64,000 bases of DNA from Breviolum minutum Mf 1.05b.01 (taxonomy: Eukaryota > Sar > Dinophyceae > Suessiales > Symbiodiniaceae), in the NCBI GenBank assembly GCA_000507305.1, contig DF239055.1, forward strand, positions 129,602 to 193,601, in the 5' to 3' direction. Positions within the stretch are counted from its first letter, which is position 1, and the number at the start of each line of letters is the position of its first letter. Shown piece after piece: positions 13,415 through 25,642 of the stretch. The translations under genes and the position numbers were made by a program. The notes below the pieces were generated by a model, which had not been told where the DNA came from, ran no database searches, and was given only the letters and a program-made list of their open reading frames with translations.

Positions 13415-16400
13415 CTACAGTATATAAGTATATAAAATACCCCACCCTTCCTGGTTTTTCATACCATCAAAATTAGGTGCATCTTCCAGATTCTTCCAGC
13501 CAGCTATGTTAGTTGACTGGAGGGTATCTTGTTTACAAGATGGGCCCCTACCACTTGTAAGTGGAATTATAACCCTTGTAAATGGCCACAAAAATGCCGC
13601 AAATACATGGGTAACTAGGGTTAAAATCTAAAATATCGAATTTCTAAGGGAGCCCATTTTCACCCCATTCATGACTGGATCCCGGGCCCATCTTCTAAAA
13701 CAGGTTCGCAACTTCAACGACGCCAGGTTGCAAGGTTCCGATAATCCTTCACACCTAAGTGGATACTGTTGATGGTTCAGAAATCCCAAGCAACCACCTG
13801 GGATGGTGCTAAAACCCGGGAAATAATGGGATCAACTACCAACCTCAACTGGTTAGCAGGATTCGTTTCATCAACAGTATGTCTTCGGATTTACTAAATA
13901 GTTGATTGGCAGGATTCCCAATTCTAAACCATCATTTAGGGTGGTGTTGTATGAAGTCTCCATCATCCACCCAAATGTGATGCATCTGTATTTGTAAATA
14001 TAAAGCATATGTCATATGTTTAGGACATCGTAAGTTCGCTTCGAGACATACTGCGCAACGTTGTGGGAAGGAAGAACTATGAGTATCCTATTCTTTAATT
14101 ATATAATCATCCAAACATGTCACATACCCATGCCAATTGATGAAGTGATGAGTTTGCTGAAATATCAAGAGAAGGCAGCTGAAGAATCTGACATAATCTG
14201 ACCAAAACTCGGAGAATCATACAAACCCCACCACGGAGCCATGGGACGAACGATATATTTCCTCACATTTGCTTGACTTTTATGGTGCATGTAGATAAGT
14301 AAATATTCCAGTCCCATAGATCCTATGGTAGTACCAATCCTGTAATCAAAACCAGGGAATTCCAGTCAGGGAGGGCGGTCTTAAGTATTTCATCCCACTC
14401 CTGCCCTCCCATGGGCCTGTTTCTGTTTCTCTCCGCAAAAATAACGCCGGTTAAAAACAAAAACTCTATCCCAACATGAAGAAACCTGTTGATAATTACT
14501 AATGGTGGCTAGTACGGTTTAAAACGTATACAATATATTCATAATCATGAGTAGGCTCCTGCCGCAACACTGGTTCACAGTGGAGTCCATGAAGGTTCAT
14601 AAAGGTCCCATGGAAAAGTGATGATGATTTTCCCAGTGTGTTTGGGCAACCACCAATTATACATATAAACACAAACATATCATAGTCACTACATGTCACT
14701 ACGATCTGTAGTCATGGACTAGTGGATTTGCAGTGATTTGGATATATACCACGCCAATGCCATCATCACCATGGCACCATGATCCAATGACCTTCAGCTC
14801 AGGATGATCCACAAAGACCCCTTCCGGCAGGTTTTTCCAAGGGAGGCGTCCAGCCAGCATGTAGAAGAGGCAAATACCACAGCCCCAAACCTACAGTGGC
14901 TCAGGTGTTTGGTGGAAAAAATGTATCTCCACCCCGACGCCCCCCACACAAAAATACGTTTCGAGCTCAGCACCTAAACATGCATGTAATCCCAAAAACA
15001 AAGCAGTCTTCCAAGCATATAGTATATACGTTTATTTTTTTGGGGGCAAAAAATCCCCAAGAATACAAAAACATTTCGGAGGAGATTCCTTTTTGAGATC
15101 AGCATTTTCAGCTTCCATGGTAGTTTCTGGGGGTGTAATGTATTAAAAAACGCCAGGGGAAAAAATCAGAAATTAACTACTACGTAAAATTACCATGCGC
15201 AAATAAGTCTCTGGCGTTTCAGCGCTCAAGGGACATCAAGTCATAACTTGGAATATTAGTTTGGGAACAGTTCCCCGGCCCCTAATAATAGTAGCTTAAA
15301 TAAAGGTTTAGTTTTAGGGACCCGGGGGAACCCGGAACACCAGGAGAAGGTACACATTTCACCCTCAACTATCTGAAATTCAATTGTTTTGTTGCTAATT
15401 CATTTTGGGAGGATTTTTATACAAATTTTATGCAAATTCCAATGGAACATGTTGCGTCAAAAAGTTCTACGGTCCGACTTCGAAACGGTTCGCCAGGTGG
15501 CGTCATTGGCCTCTGAGGGTGGCTCTCCGTTGATCACTTCTGGAGCAAAGTAAAGGCGTGTCCCCGTGACGGTCAGCGCACCTGTCGGAACGGATTCCGA
15601 CAAAAACCAAAAAAAAAGCCAAAAAAAGTCACGAGGAAATCTAAAAAAAGGTCACTACTTATACTGGCAGGTTGCGAAAAGAAGAAGAAACATGCCAATT
15701 CTATATAGTGGGAAGGGGTTGTTTAAGAATGGAGTTCACATTCATTTTATGGGCGGTCATTTGAATTTTTCTCTATATATTATATATTATACAAAGGGCA
15801 GGATTCCGTTCCCTTTATTCAGAGTTCAACCACCGAGGTGTAAATAATGAGCACTGGCTGTGGTTGTGCCACCCAGTGGTTTTCAACCACCCGATTGGAC
15901 CGTGGTTTCCTGCCAGCAATTTTCCTCTTGGATGGTGGGAGAGAAAAAAAAATCATGCCTTTTCTTGTTTGTTGAATCTTTGAATGCCTGAAACACCAAA
16001 AAAAACAGTTGTAAGAAACACAAGCCTGACACCTTTCATCTCATCTTTTGTAGCCCGGATTTAACACACGAGGATTTTTTTAAAAAAAGATACCTTTCAA
16101 TTCATCTTGGATCCAATTAATACCACCCCCGAGAACCAACATATCCCCTAAACAGGGACCATTTCAAAAGGAACATCATCTTCAACCATCATCTTTTAGG
16201 GGACATGTTAGTTTTTGGGGGTGTATATATCTGTAAATATATATATATATATAACTGATATCATCCCATAAATTGATATCAAATGGATCTTTCCCTCATG
16301 TCATGCTCCACCCGGTCCATGCCCCAATCAAGGTTCCACCATCTTGCCCCCCCGGAACGAAAAAAAAAAAAACGGTCCCTGCCTCCCTCTGTGAGTCGTT

Positions 16401-19400
16401 TTGCTACATTGAAATCCAACAAACGCAGGTCTGAGAGATCGACCTTGGAATCCGCAACAACTGTTTCGACAAAGGGTTGGTCACTAAAATAATCAGCCCC
16501 TTGGGAAAAGAAGATTCCCAACTTGGAAACAATCATCATGTTAAACGGAACCGGGGTGCATCGCCCGCGCAAATTACTATGGATTTTCAAGACCTGAATG
16601 TTTCGGGCATTTTGGGAAACTTCCGCTACTAAACCAGCATTTCGGGTGACGTCGGCTGAGGTGGCTATAATTTGCCCAAACACTTGTCTAGTTGAGTCTA
16701 GTTGGTGGTCATTCAACCAACCATTTGGAAAAATGGCCCCTAAACGGAGAATATCATTTCCCAAAGTAAGAAAAGCATCTTTGAAGTCACCACCTATATA
16801 TAGATAGTTGTTGATGGTGAACAAACATCCGGCTAAATCACCAGTTAAGTTTTGTGGTTTCTCATGATTACCCTACTAACAAAAAATGGCATACCTCATC
16901 CCAGGTGGTTCGTTGGATTTCTCAACCATCAACGTCAGTAGTGAAATTGGTATAGATCTAGTGCGCGCATGTTCCGATGCCTGGGATTGCCTCGGTGCAT
17001 AGAAAAACTCTGAAGTAGGAAAGAATCAAAAGAATTTGAACCGTAGTGGTTTCAACCTAAGGCAAAAAAATGAGCCAAGTAGATCAAATAGGTAGTCTTC
17101 CCCAGTGGTGGGGGTGACCACAACACAAGTTTGAGATAACCACCTGTAGAATGAGCCAATTGCCTGGAAAATAAACCGGAAACAAGGAGTTTTTGCATTA
17201 TTCCCCCATCGAACCTGGCCCTCAAAGAGGTGATGCAACCCATCAGTCCTGTTTCACTACAATCAGTGAATACCCGGAATGCATGCGCATACATAGATAC
17301 ATAATTGTAATAATAGACATATACCTCAATATACACGTATATAGATTCATATAGACAGATGCTTACCTGAAACCCATTTGGCCTGCACAAAATGTACACA
17401 TACCATCACATGTCTACCGGTTGCGTTTTCTTACAAAAGCCAAATCAAAGCGCACATGGAAATCTAGTCACCAAAAGCTACATGGCAAAAGTTTCGCAAA
17501 AGAACTCCCGCTTTTAGGTGCAGTTTTTTCCAAGTATCGAATATCCAAAAAGAACAATGCTACTTCAAAATACTTCAAATCTAAAAATTCTAAAGGCCCA
17601 GAAACAGAAACCATGACATTCGAAGGCTTCACATCTCTGTGGAGGATTCGATGTGAATGAAGGTAACCTGGAAGTCTCGAATCTTGTGATTTTTGCCATC
17701 CCAAATGTCAAGCATGAAGGATGGAATCACCCTGGTTGATGGGTCAAAAAATGCTTGATAAAGTGATCATAGGTATGACAAGATGACCTGAATTCAAGAT
17801 GCTGCATCTTGGAATGCTCTGATTTCGTCTCATTCCTGGTTACCTGAAGCATTGAAAGACCCACGCCTTTTTTGTTGTGTTCACGCAATTTTTTTCCTGG
17901 GATGTGTTTAAGCATCATTGTTGTTGTTGTTGTTGTTGTTGCTGTTGTTGTTGCCGCTGCAAACGGCAAGTCATGCCAAAAAAAGTGGAACCACAGAGGT
18001 GATTTGGTTACATCTTGTAACTTCGCCCCAGGGCTGACTCTGGACCTTTAGACTTGCAAAGTTGCACAGGCGTTGACGTCGAACTTCATATTATTATATC
18101 ATTAACATTCAGTACTACTGTTGATGGAAGAAATCCTGCACCACCTGGGAATTCTGGGATGTAAGAAAACCTATTAATAAACAATGGGATAAAGTACCTA
18201 TCAACTGGTGCCGGATTTCGTCCATCAACAGTAACGTTAAGAGACATAAATTCTATAGGCATGCTGTAAGGATTGAAAGCTTCGCCTCATAACGATCATG
18301 ATCACATCTTCTGTTTCCCAGCTGCAAGAGGATTACAGTCGTTTATGGAATTAGTGATGATTAACAGAAATAGTGTAGTAAACTACGCCAAACAACAATT
18401 TATAATAATGTCCTTACCAAATCTGGATACTTAAAGGTACATTTAGATACAGTATACATATATATATATATCTCTACATCTAGCAGTGCTCCGGTCCGTT
18501 CTCACCTCAAATGGCCCCTGGATGTTCAAAACAATAACGCCAAAGTGGCATACTGCCGACAACAGCGATCGAAAGAGCGCTCTTGCAGTGAGTTCTGGGA
18601 AGTGTCCCTGGGAAGATTGGCGCACCGCATCCTGTTTTCCAGCCGTTTTGGGGCTGCAAAATCGGGGGGTTGAACTTTTTGCTCGACAGGAAACCTCAAA
18701 CTCAAAATGGAGACTTCATCATGCAAAGCAAAAGGCAAACATGATGCCAAACTACAGTATCACAGTCAACATTCCGCTGTGAAAGAGAAAACACCATTTG
18801 CTCCACTACTGACTACTGAATGTAGAGCATGATTTCAACGGTGGCAAAACTCACCAACCAATCCGCAAACTTTGGAGACTTTTGGCTGAACGACCCCCGT
18901 GGGGTTCGCAGGGGTTCCCTGGTCACCTCCATAGAAGAAAATGTCCCTTGTGATATCTTTGAATGGTGGATGGTCACAGAAATCCTGCACCACATGCTAT
19001 GGATCTATCCTTGTAAGATAACGATGACATTGCTAGGATAATATTTCTATTGACTGGTGCAGGATTTGTTCCATCAACATTGCAGTATCATTCAATGAAT
19101 CATACTGACAGGTGTTTAATTCTATTCGACATATGTTTTCAGAAACCTCCTCATAAAGAACATATAGGCTCAGGCGGTGGGCCTCTACCTCAACGTTTTA
19201 TTTTTAGGGTTAAAGCGAGGGCATCGCCAGAAAAAAAATCAACAACGGACATCTATACCAGCCCCTTCAAGTCTGGTTGCCAAATGGTTCCGTTTCAGGT
19301 TGTGAATTCACCATCCCTTAGGGTTTAATTGGCACCCCTTTGAAGGTGCTGGTAGACTTGGATATTCATATATATATATATATATATTCATTTATTTAAA

Positions 19401-22400
19401 TATATCCCATACCATCCATGTATGGTGTATTTACCTACACTTGGTTGCCTTTAATGGTAAATGTAAGGAACTATACCACACATGGATGGTATGGGTATGT
19501 TATGCTTAAGTTATGTTCCTTCCTTCACCACCCCTTTCGTGTGCAGCCTCAAGGCTATTTCCCTCAAAGTACTCCAGCACCTCAAGGGGAGCTGTTAACC
19601 TTCCTATCTTTTGTTGGGTGGGATGTTTTTTCTTCTTTTTCTCAGGGCATATATTTACTTACATTAACCACATATAAATAAAGGATACTATGCCCTTAAA
19701 AGGTATATCCAGCCAAAAAAAAACATAGTTGAAACAAATATACAGTAATTGAAAGGGTGAAGGGCATGTCCTCCAATTTTGTTTGTTTGAGGTGGTGGCA
19801 GGTGTGAGTTTTTTTTTATCATTTGGAGGAAGTTCCACCCAGCAACCGTGACAATGAGGGCGCGCATCTATAATCCTTCACTTGCTATTGTTGCTGGGAG
19901 AAGGGGGCATTGAGATTTATATTCCTCAAGTTGTACCTTTCTTAAGCCCATGTTGTGAGTACATAACAATTAGAAAAAAATAACCCGAACCATAGCTAGG
20001 CATAGCATGGCATAGCTAGGGACTTCTACAGGGGTGAGGAGTTCAGAATTCACACAGAATTTACAAAAAGCAGGGTTAGAATCATATATCATGTATAATA
20101 AAGATGTATATATATATATATATACATCATGTATTGTATGTACGTACAAACAAAAATATATAAATATATGCATCACTCGAAGGTCTCAATGCTTTCAACT
20201 TCGATGTTTCAGCAAGTCCATGTGAAACTAGTGCTGCCCAGTGATTTTCGGCGACATCATCATACATCATCCCAATCGCTCCAAATTGTTTCCCCTTCAT
20301 CTCACAAGTTTGTCCAGAAAAGTCAAGATTCAAAACACTGCAAGTATGCATGATGAGACATCACAACCCATTCCGAATCAAAGAAAACACGTTAATCAAC
20401 CACATCTGATGTGATTCTGTGGGCCACCGTTTTCAAGAACTCGGCATTCATTTTCCGAAAAGGCACTAAAATGGAACTGACAGACGTCTCGAAGTAATCA
20501 AAGGCGCGGATGATGTGTGGATGTTTGATGGACCTCATATTTTTGGCTGTTGCGGAACTCATTGAAAATCGGAATGCGCATCGCAGCAACTCCGATGTTG
20601 CCATGTTGACTTGTTGGTTGTTTCTCTTTTGGGTGCCTTCAAACAGTTGACCACCAAACAAACAAGAACACTTCAGACATGGATCAACACAGGTAACTAT
20701 GTTCCGGAGTACAAACCAACACTTTGACTTAAAGCCCTTTGGCTTCAAGTTACTGCCAACAAATAAACAATGACAACTTATGACCACCGCAATAGCTTTG
20801 TCTTAAAGATCCAAACCCGTTGTCCAAAAAATTGTTGTTAAAAAAACTACGGGATACGTATCCGGTCCTTGATTTTCGTAAGCCAAGCTTCTGTAACATC
20901 TTGAATTCAGCCTCTACTAAAGTGGACTTATCCTTGCTACCTTGGAGATTGCGAGATTGAGAATAACTTTTGTTCAGATTGGATTCCGTGAGATTTTCCA
21001 GGCATGAAAAATACTTGACGTCATAACTCAATAAAGATAAACTATACACATTGTGCCATATACAACTAACAACCCAAAGTCTAAATAACAAAAACAAATA
21101 GATTAAGTATTATCTGGCCCGGCCAGTGCCCAACCGGGGAATCAATTGTTTATTTGCTCGTCACTTAGCATCGGATGTGGATCATATCTTGCTGATTTGG
21201 TCCTCACTAAGTATCGCCCATGCAGTGATGGACTAATGATGTATATATATATATATAGCACTTATATCATGACCAAACACATGTATATATATATATATTG
21301 TATATATATATATATATAGGTGGGGGNTGATATATATATATATATATTATATATATATATATATATAGGGGGGGGGGTGCTGGGAATAGCTGCGGTCCGC
21401 CGTACACGGTACATGTCTACAGTGATTCATCATGTGACAACTTTTGTTGTGCCCTAACATCCATATCAACCAACTACACCCCTAGTTTACCACAGCCTTT
21501 TCCTGAAGATATTGGTGAGAAAACATCTTATTCTTTTGGGATGGTAGGCAACTTTTCAGTTGACTTTCCAGTTGAACCGTGGAACTTCAGGGTGTAACGA
21601 TCGCCTCAGATCCCCCGAACCCAGGAAAGTGAAGGTGTAGTTCGGAAACCCAGAACCTAAACATGCCAATATGCTCGAAGTGTGGATTATTTGCCTACAT
21701 TAGGTGAAAAATGGCTACATTCAAGGGGAAATGTAGGTAAATATTTCCTACATGGACCCGATGAGATGTTTCATAATCCTGGTGGTCACTGCTCTTGGGA
21801 GGGGGGCCACACTCAAGATATCATAATGAGCCCCTTTTGTATTGTTGTTTTTGCTGCTGGGTCTGTGTCAATAATGGAGGCCCAGCCGAATCTTGCTGCA
21901 ACCCACTCAAAATGGACTACAGTTTCAATTTCTGTGAATTCTGGAGCGTCACGGAGTAATCTTCAGAGATACTGTACGCTTTTTGACTGTAGGATTCCTT
22001 ATATAGTCTAGCGTTTACCTCCCCATCCCATCCACACAATCCAGGCAATGTTGTCTTTCGGATCAACCCCTTGTGGCGGAATTAAAGGTACAATCGTGTC
22101 ATGTCCGAAAAGGAAAGCAGTCTTCCAACCCTATTTTTTTAGGGGTGAGGCTTTAAACTTCAGGGCTCGATGCCTGAGATTTTCAGAGAGACCACAAGAC
22201 CATCCTTCTTGCGTATGGCTTTCCTGCAGGGATAGGCAGAAGTTTTCCGAGAATTTTCTACCAAGACGTCTGGCCGGCCTTGGAACTTCAAAGCAGAAGA
22301 CTTTGATGTAATGATGATTTTTTTTTCACTTTTAGTCACCGGGTGCAAGAATTCAATGAAGGAAGCTGCGCATCGAAACATCGAACTGACAAGTGACTAC

Positions 22401-23380
22401 AAAGCTTTATTCTAAACAGTGTATGATTCACCGCATATAGCTTGCTTCCAGTATACTCTAGTATGTTCTCTAACACAAGAATGGCCTCCCCCCATCAACT
22501 CAGTTCATCATGTTCATCACCAAATGTCTTACAATTTTGCAAAGCAACAAAATCCTCGACAAATCTCATCGTGACTAACTTTCACAGGGAAAATGGTGGC
22601 ACTATTGGGATGGTACCCTTAATAATCAACCCTATATACACTTTATATAGTGGGCATTTATTGGGTATATCCCCTTTTGAAGGGCTCCAAGCAGGGGAAC
22701 AGCGTTAGGGTACCGCCATTTCCCTATGAAACAACAAATCCCTCCAAATCTTCCCTTTTTATGCGTCCTCACGGTGGCCACTGAACCACGACCCAGTTGC
22801 TCCAACATCTCATAATGATCATGTGCGTCAACGAAGGTTTCGGTCGTTTCCTCAAAAAAAGAGTGCCAACAATAGCAACAAATGGAAACAAATATCACAA
22901 ACAAAACTGTAAAAATATACGGCAGAAATTAAAATCCAAGAAAGACATTATTATCACGGATGACACAGATGGTTAAAGTTCTAAAAAATATATAATCAAT
23001 ATTAATTAATCACCATAACATAATATGATGTAATCAATATAGTACGGTCATAATAGTGTCAGTTCTTGAAACTAAGTCTGTGTATGCATGAATTCACCAT
23101 AGAAAACATGGTGAGATGAAAATAATCCTATATGAAAACTGAATAAAGGGCAAACACTGAAGGTCGCTTGTTTCCACTGAATTCATGGCGTATCTCCATC
23201 ATGGGCGCTCGTTGAAAGGGGCCCGGCTGCACCTACTGGAAACCTGATTCCTTGACCTTCCAATCTTGAAAGTCAATGGAACCACCCAGGTTCCGTTTCG
23301 AAACTCGCTGCAACTGAGTAGCTCGCGTAATCTTGTTGCAATCCTGAGGTTTTTTCCGGGTTTTCGGACCCCAGGGAACC
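13320..23380 (-). CDS. Ser/Thr protein kinase, 13 exons
   Basis: Multi-exon gene read on the minus strand; the exons are listed separately. Joining them gives about 311 residues in one open frame (935 nt; every junction phase agrees). In order: glycine loop LGRGSVATV, beta-3 lysine in VVSLK, alpha-C glutamate in VEAEFKML, HPHIIRAFDYFE, hinge VLEYFEG, alpha-E LFRSLLSAVCYLH, catalytic loop HRDVKPSN, DFN in place of DFG, TVTGTRLYFAPE, DVWGCGICLFYML, and C-lobe RIQPNELLNSRFI. All residues needed for catalysis are present except that the DFG glycine is Asn, as I recall for many dinoflagellate kinases. Family knowledge: a Ser/Thr kinase of the CAMK/CDPK-like type. No EF-hands or other C-terminal domain were found, and the substrate is unknown. 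Start and stop codons were not located; the gene may extend on both sides. Confidence 0.88.
13676..13754 (-). CDS. kinase exon 12, alpha-H
   Basis: Acceptor ACTTAG|G, nine bases downstream of a family A repeat end. It encodes CEGLSEPCNLASLKLRTC, then FRRWARDP, the alpha-H region before the conserved Arg. Donor GT (GTCATG), phase 0. Confidence 0.78.
13764..13879. mobile_element. family A TIR element
   Basis: Termini TACTGTTGATGG and TCATCAACAGTA; internal CCACCTGGGATG and GGATCAACTACC shared with other copies. It lies at the 3' end of the kinase intron before exon 12, ending nine bases before the acceptor. Confidence 0.75.
14778..14890 (-). CDS. kinase exon 11, alpha-F/alpha-G
   Basis: Acceptor CCTGTAG|G joins exactly to the previous GAC codon as D-V-W. 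It encodes VWGCGICLFYMLAGRLPW, then KNLPEGVFVDHPELKVIGS. The 3' end (GT donor) is chosen by phase with exon 12. Confidence 0.85.
15502..15581 (-). CDS. kinase exon 10, activation segment
   Basis: Acceptor CCGACAG|G, donor GC (GCCACC). It encodes ALTVTGTRLYFAPEVINGE and PPSEAND: T-loop and APE motif. GGT at the junction restores the second Gly of EGG. Confidence 0.9.
16121..16225. mobile_element. family B palindromic element
   Basis: TACCACCCCCGAGAACCAAC ... TTAGTTTTTGGGGGTGTA; core GGACCATTTCAAAAGG and CATCTTCAACCATCA. One of the clearest copies; in the kinase intron after exon 9. Confidence 0.75.
16383..16443 (-). CDS. kinase exon 9, DFN motif
   Basis: Acceptor ATTCCAAG|G, donor GC (GCAGGG). 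It encodes VDLSDLRLLDFNVAKRLTEG. The metal-binding Asp is kept and the DFG glycine is Asn. A 181-codon open frame runs through here, but only these 61 bases are exon; the rest is repeat and intron. Confidence 0.87.
16595..16690. mobile_element. family G repeat
   Basis: CCTGAATGTTTCGGGCATTTTGGG ... CTATAATTTGCCCAAAC; collinear with 26293 and 27828. In the kinase intron upstream of exon 9, where it extends an open frame and could mislead gene finders. Confidence 0.55.
17612..17667 (-). CDS. kinase exon 8, catalytic loop
   Basis: Acceptor ACTTCCAG|G. It encodes YLHSHRILHRDVKPSNVM with catalytic Asp in HRD, Lys and Asn. The donor is GT directly after NVM or after two more codons; both are in phase with the DFN exon. 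Confidence 0.87.
17920..17957. repeat. (TTG)n microsatellite
   Basis: TTG repeated with one CTG interruption, in the kinase intron before exon 8. Confidence 0.93.
18116..18233. mobile_element. family A TIR element
   Basis: Termini TACTGTTGATGG and CCATCAACAGTA with inner inverted repeat AGAAATCCTGCACC / GGTGCCGGATTTCG. Lies within the kinase intron between exons 7 and 8. Confidence 0.78.
18550..18607 (-). CDS. kinase exon 7, alpha-E
   Basis: Acceptor CTTCCCAG|G, donor GC (GCCACT). It encodes GHFPELTARALFRSLLSAV. One leftover base plus GT of the next exon makes the Cys of CYLHSHR, giving standard spacing to HRD. Confidence 0.85.
18965..19082. mobile_element. family A element, diverged
   Basis: Keeps AGAAATCCTGCACCAC and GGTGCAGGATTTGTTCC with CCATCAAC at one end; the other terminus is degraded. 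In the kinase intron between exons 6 and 7. Confidence 0.65.
19527..19591 (-). CDS. kinase exon 6, hinge and alpha-D
   Basis: Acceptor TTAACAG|C (not followed by G). It encodes PLEVLEYFEGNSLEAAHERG, the beta-5 strand, hinge and alpha-D. The donor is a tentative GA (GAAGGA), which gives two extra glycines; exact 3' end uncertain. Confidence 0.72.
20478..20533 (-). CDS. kinase exon 5, beta-4
   Basis: Acceptor AATATGAG|G, donor GT (GTTCCA). It encodes SIKHPHIIRAFDYFETSV, the HPxII and beta-4 strand. Donor choice is by phase with exon 6 and by the expected length of the beta-4/beta-5 loop. Confidence 0.8.
20892..20940 (-). CDS. kinase exon 4, alpha-C helix
   Basis: Acceptor CTCCAAG|G, donor GA (GAAGCT). 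It encodes SKDKSTLVEAEFKML and carries the alpha-C glutamate. The GA donor is required: it is the only donor nearby that gives the correct Q-S-I-K-H-P join, matching the usual spacing to the HPxI motif. Confidence 0.82.
21241..21377. repeat. TA dinucleotide block with one N
   Basis: Four (TA)n runs separated by short spacers and GGTGGGGN/GGGGGGGGG tracts. The single N at about 21327 marks an unresolved base, probably slippage in sequencing or assembly. Confidence 0.9.
22174..22223 (-). CDS. kinase exon 3, beta-3 lysine
   Basis: Acceptor CCTGCAG|G, donor GC (GCATCG). It encodes KAIRKKDGLVVSLKIS; the lysine of VSLK is the ATP-anchoring residue. Phase fits both neighbours (1 base in, 1 base out). 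Confidence 0.85.
22765..22850 (-). CDS. kinase exon 2, glycine-rich loop
   Basis: Acceptor TTTGAG|G after a pyrimidine run; donor GC (GCATAA), leaving two bases of a codon. It encodes an acidic lead-in ending in HDHYEMLEQLGRGSVATVR, the ATP-binding GxGxxxxV loop. Confidence 0.85.
23294..23380 (-). CDS. kinase exon 1 (N-terminal extension)
   Basis: Acceptor TTTTCAAG|G with 29 open codons, polar and acidic (GSLGSENPEKTSG, then DYASYSVAASFET). It has no recognised domain and lies just before the glycine-loop exon. The proposed GA donor (GAACCT) keeps phase 0 into the next exon; an alternative GA donor lies six bases earlier. The exon could in principle belong to an untranslated or different transcript. 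Confidence 0.5.
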
Positions 23381-24623
23381 CTTGAAAATCAACAGCATCA
23401 CAAATTTGGCACATCTGGAACAGTTAAGAAGATGCGAAATGTCAGATTTTGATTGTCATGGTTTTTGGTTGTGAGGTAGCATAAAATATAAGCATGATAT
23501 TTATGTCATCAAGGATTTTTTCTGTGATATTAAGAGAACGTTGGTCCTTTTGACTGTCGATTTCTTGAAATAAATATATATCCATTGTGGTTTTCCGGCT
23601 TCAAGTTTGACCATTAAGTAAACCTCTGAAACTTTTTTCTATGACATTTATCACCTAAACGTTCAAAATTCGATTATGAGTTACTGATTGCCATTTCTCA
23701 GGGATGTCAAAAGCAATGGCCATTATCGGCGATGTTGTCCTTTTGAGAGGGTTTAATCCTGAGATTTTGACCCAAATCACTCACCTTCCAATCCAAAAAT
23801 ACGAAGATCTTGCGTTACGTGAGACGAGACCAATTTTCGCATGTCTTGAATCTCATTAAATCTACACAGGTGTCATTTCTGCATGACTTTGGTGCCTTTT
23901 TTCCGCAACCAAAAAACACCTGTATGCGAAAACCGGTTTCCAAATTGGCACAATCAATCCTGGTAAAACCAACGACCAACCCTTACACAGACCTTTTAAA
24001 CCTACTCTTGATGGAAGAAATCTTGCACCAGTTGACCAGTCGATATGAAAAATATATGCAAATATTGCAAAAAACTCTCCAAAAATAAAAATAGCCCCTG
24101 AAAGAGGGTCGTTAGGAAACTCCTTTTGGGGATTTCGTCTATTTTCAGGATCTATGGATTTTTGCATCTCTGAGACTCTGGTTGCAAGATTTGACTCATC
24201 AACATCACCATTGACATCTTAGAATCCATCCCCAAATTCAGGCCATTGCCCCTTGCCCGCTGTTGCAATCGACTGGTGGTACTGCTCCGGGACCCAGCCC
24301 CTGCGGGGAACCAAATGAACCGAATTCACCCAGCAATTCCGTGGAAAATGTTCACACCAACCTTTTTAAGGGAAAGTGGGAACCAAAAAAACACCATTTA
24401 ATGGAAAATCAAAAAACAACTCAAAAAACAGCTCTAAAAAGTAAGACATATCCTACCCTCCCTGGAAACTTACGAAAATATATCCCACCGTTTGGAGTTT
24501 GCTCCCCACCCTGGAGGGTTGGATCGGTCCACTTCTCAAGGTTGTGCCCTTGTTTTTTTTTTTTTTTTCGGTAGGGATTGGTTGCAGTAGTTGATGTTAG
24601 TTCCCAAAAGGGGGTATGTTTTT

Positions 24624-24671
24624 TTGTTGTTGTGGTTGTGGTTGTGGTTGTGGGTGTGGTGGGTGTGGTGG

Positions 24672-24703
<32 letters not shown>

Positions 24704-24710
24704 GCTGTGT
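24624..24710. repeat. GGT/GTT compound microsatellite
   Basis: TTGTGG and GGTGTGG units grading into a (GTT)n tract. Confidence 0.93.
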
Positions 24711-25569
24711 CAAGTCCGTGGGTTTTCATAGAGCTTGCAGGCTTGCCAAGTGGCATTTTTACTACACAAACCCAGAAAAATATTTTTTTTTTTCTCCTGG
24801 TGCGGTTGCATTTCGTCATGATTCATCACCAATCTGGAGGTCTCCTGCGGTTGGAATATAAAGGGAATTGGAAATTTACCATAATTTACCATAATTTGGT
24901 AGTTGTTTATGGTAGATGCAGGCAGACACACCATACATGGATCCTATATGGGTAAGGACCATAATAATCAGCATCTTCCGTTGATCTCTCATGCATAAAA
25001 AGCAGCAAAAAAACACATCCCAATTCTTCCCGCCACCTGTTCGCTGTAGGACAGTCCTGCCATTAGTGACGTGGTATGGCAAGTCATGGTAAGCCATGAC
25101 ATCTGGTGATGGCGTGAAATATTTGATGGCAAAAAATATGAACAACTATGAATGGTATTTGTTTGGTGGAGTCATCAAAATGATGCGATGCATGACTTTC
25201 GCTGTGGATTTCAAATCAAACATGTATGACATTGTATGACATGAAGTAAGGCCATGTGATGTCATGTGACATCAAAGCAAAGTAAACCACAGTGTTCTTA
25301 CATAATACCGGGCCTCACATAAAGAAATGACATGGTGAAAGTGTAGGTGATGAAAACTCATGAAGACTCAGCCAAATCATATTTCACCAAATATTTTTTA
25401 GCTGCTCATGGGTCCAAGAGGCAATTGGGCAGCAACAAACATATCAGCAACAACTAGCTTCTCAACATTGAGGAATCTTAAGACGCCAGGCACAAGTTTG
25501 GGGATCCTCCTTGAACAACACACCCCCAGCACTGAAGAATTCTAGGCAAAAAAAATAAAAAACATGTGC

Positions 25570-25642
25570 CCTTTGACGACGCATCCCGGGTCCTTTCTTT
25601 GCTCTCATCATCCGCGAGGCATTCGATGTCAGTGATTGTATG
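25570..25642 (-). CDS. candidate exon of unassigned gene
   Basis: Pyrimidine-rich tract, acceptor CTCCGCCAG|C and GC donor (GCACAT) frame HTITDIECLADDESKE, then RTRDASSK: acidic and coding-like. It may belong to the SelW-like gene or to the kinase 5' end. Plus strand also open. Confidence 0.38.

Noticed and set aside
16444-16824. Rest of the 181-codon minus ORF upstream of the DFN exon
   Set aside because: It consists of a family G repeat and intron; only 61 bases are exon.
17995-18090. Coding-like minus segment EVRRQRLCNFASLKVQ inside the kinase
   Set aside because: Kinase exons 7 and 8 join directly in phase with normal spacing to HRD; inserting this segment would break the alpha-E helix. 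Treated as intron.
20180-20350. Open minus frame with FSGQTCEMKGKQFGAIG
   Set aside because: Lies between kinase exons 5 and 6, which join in phase without it and match kinase loop length.
24421-24955. Val-, Cys- and Thr-repeat ORFs on both strands
   Set aside because: Created by the GTT/GGT microsatellite.
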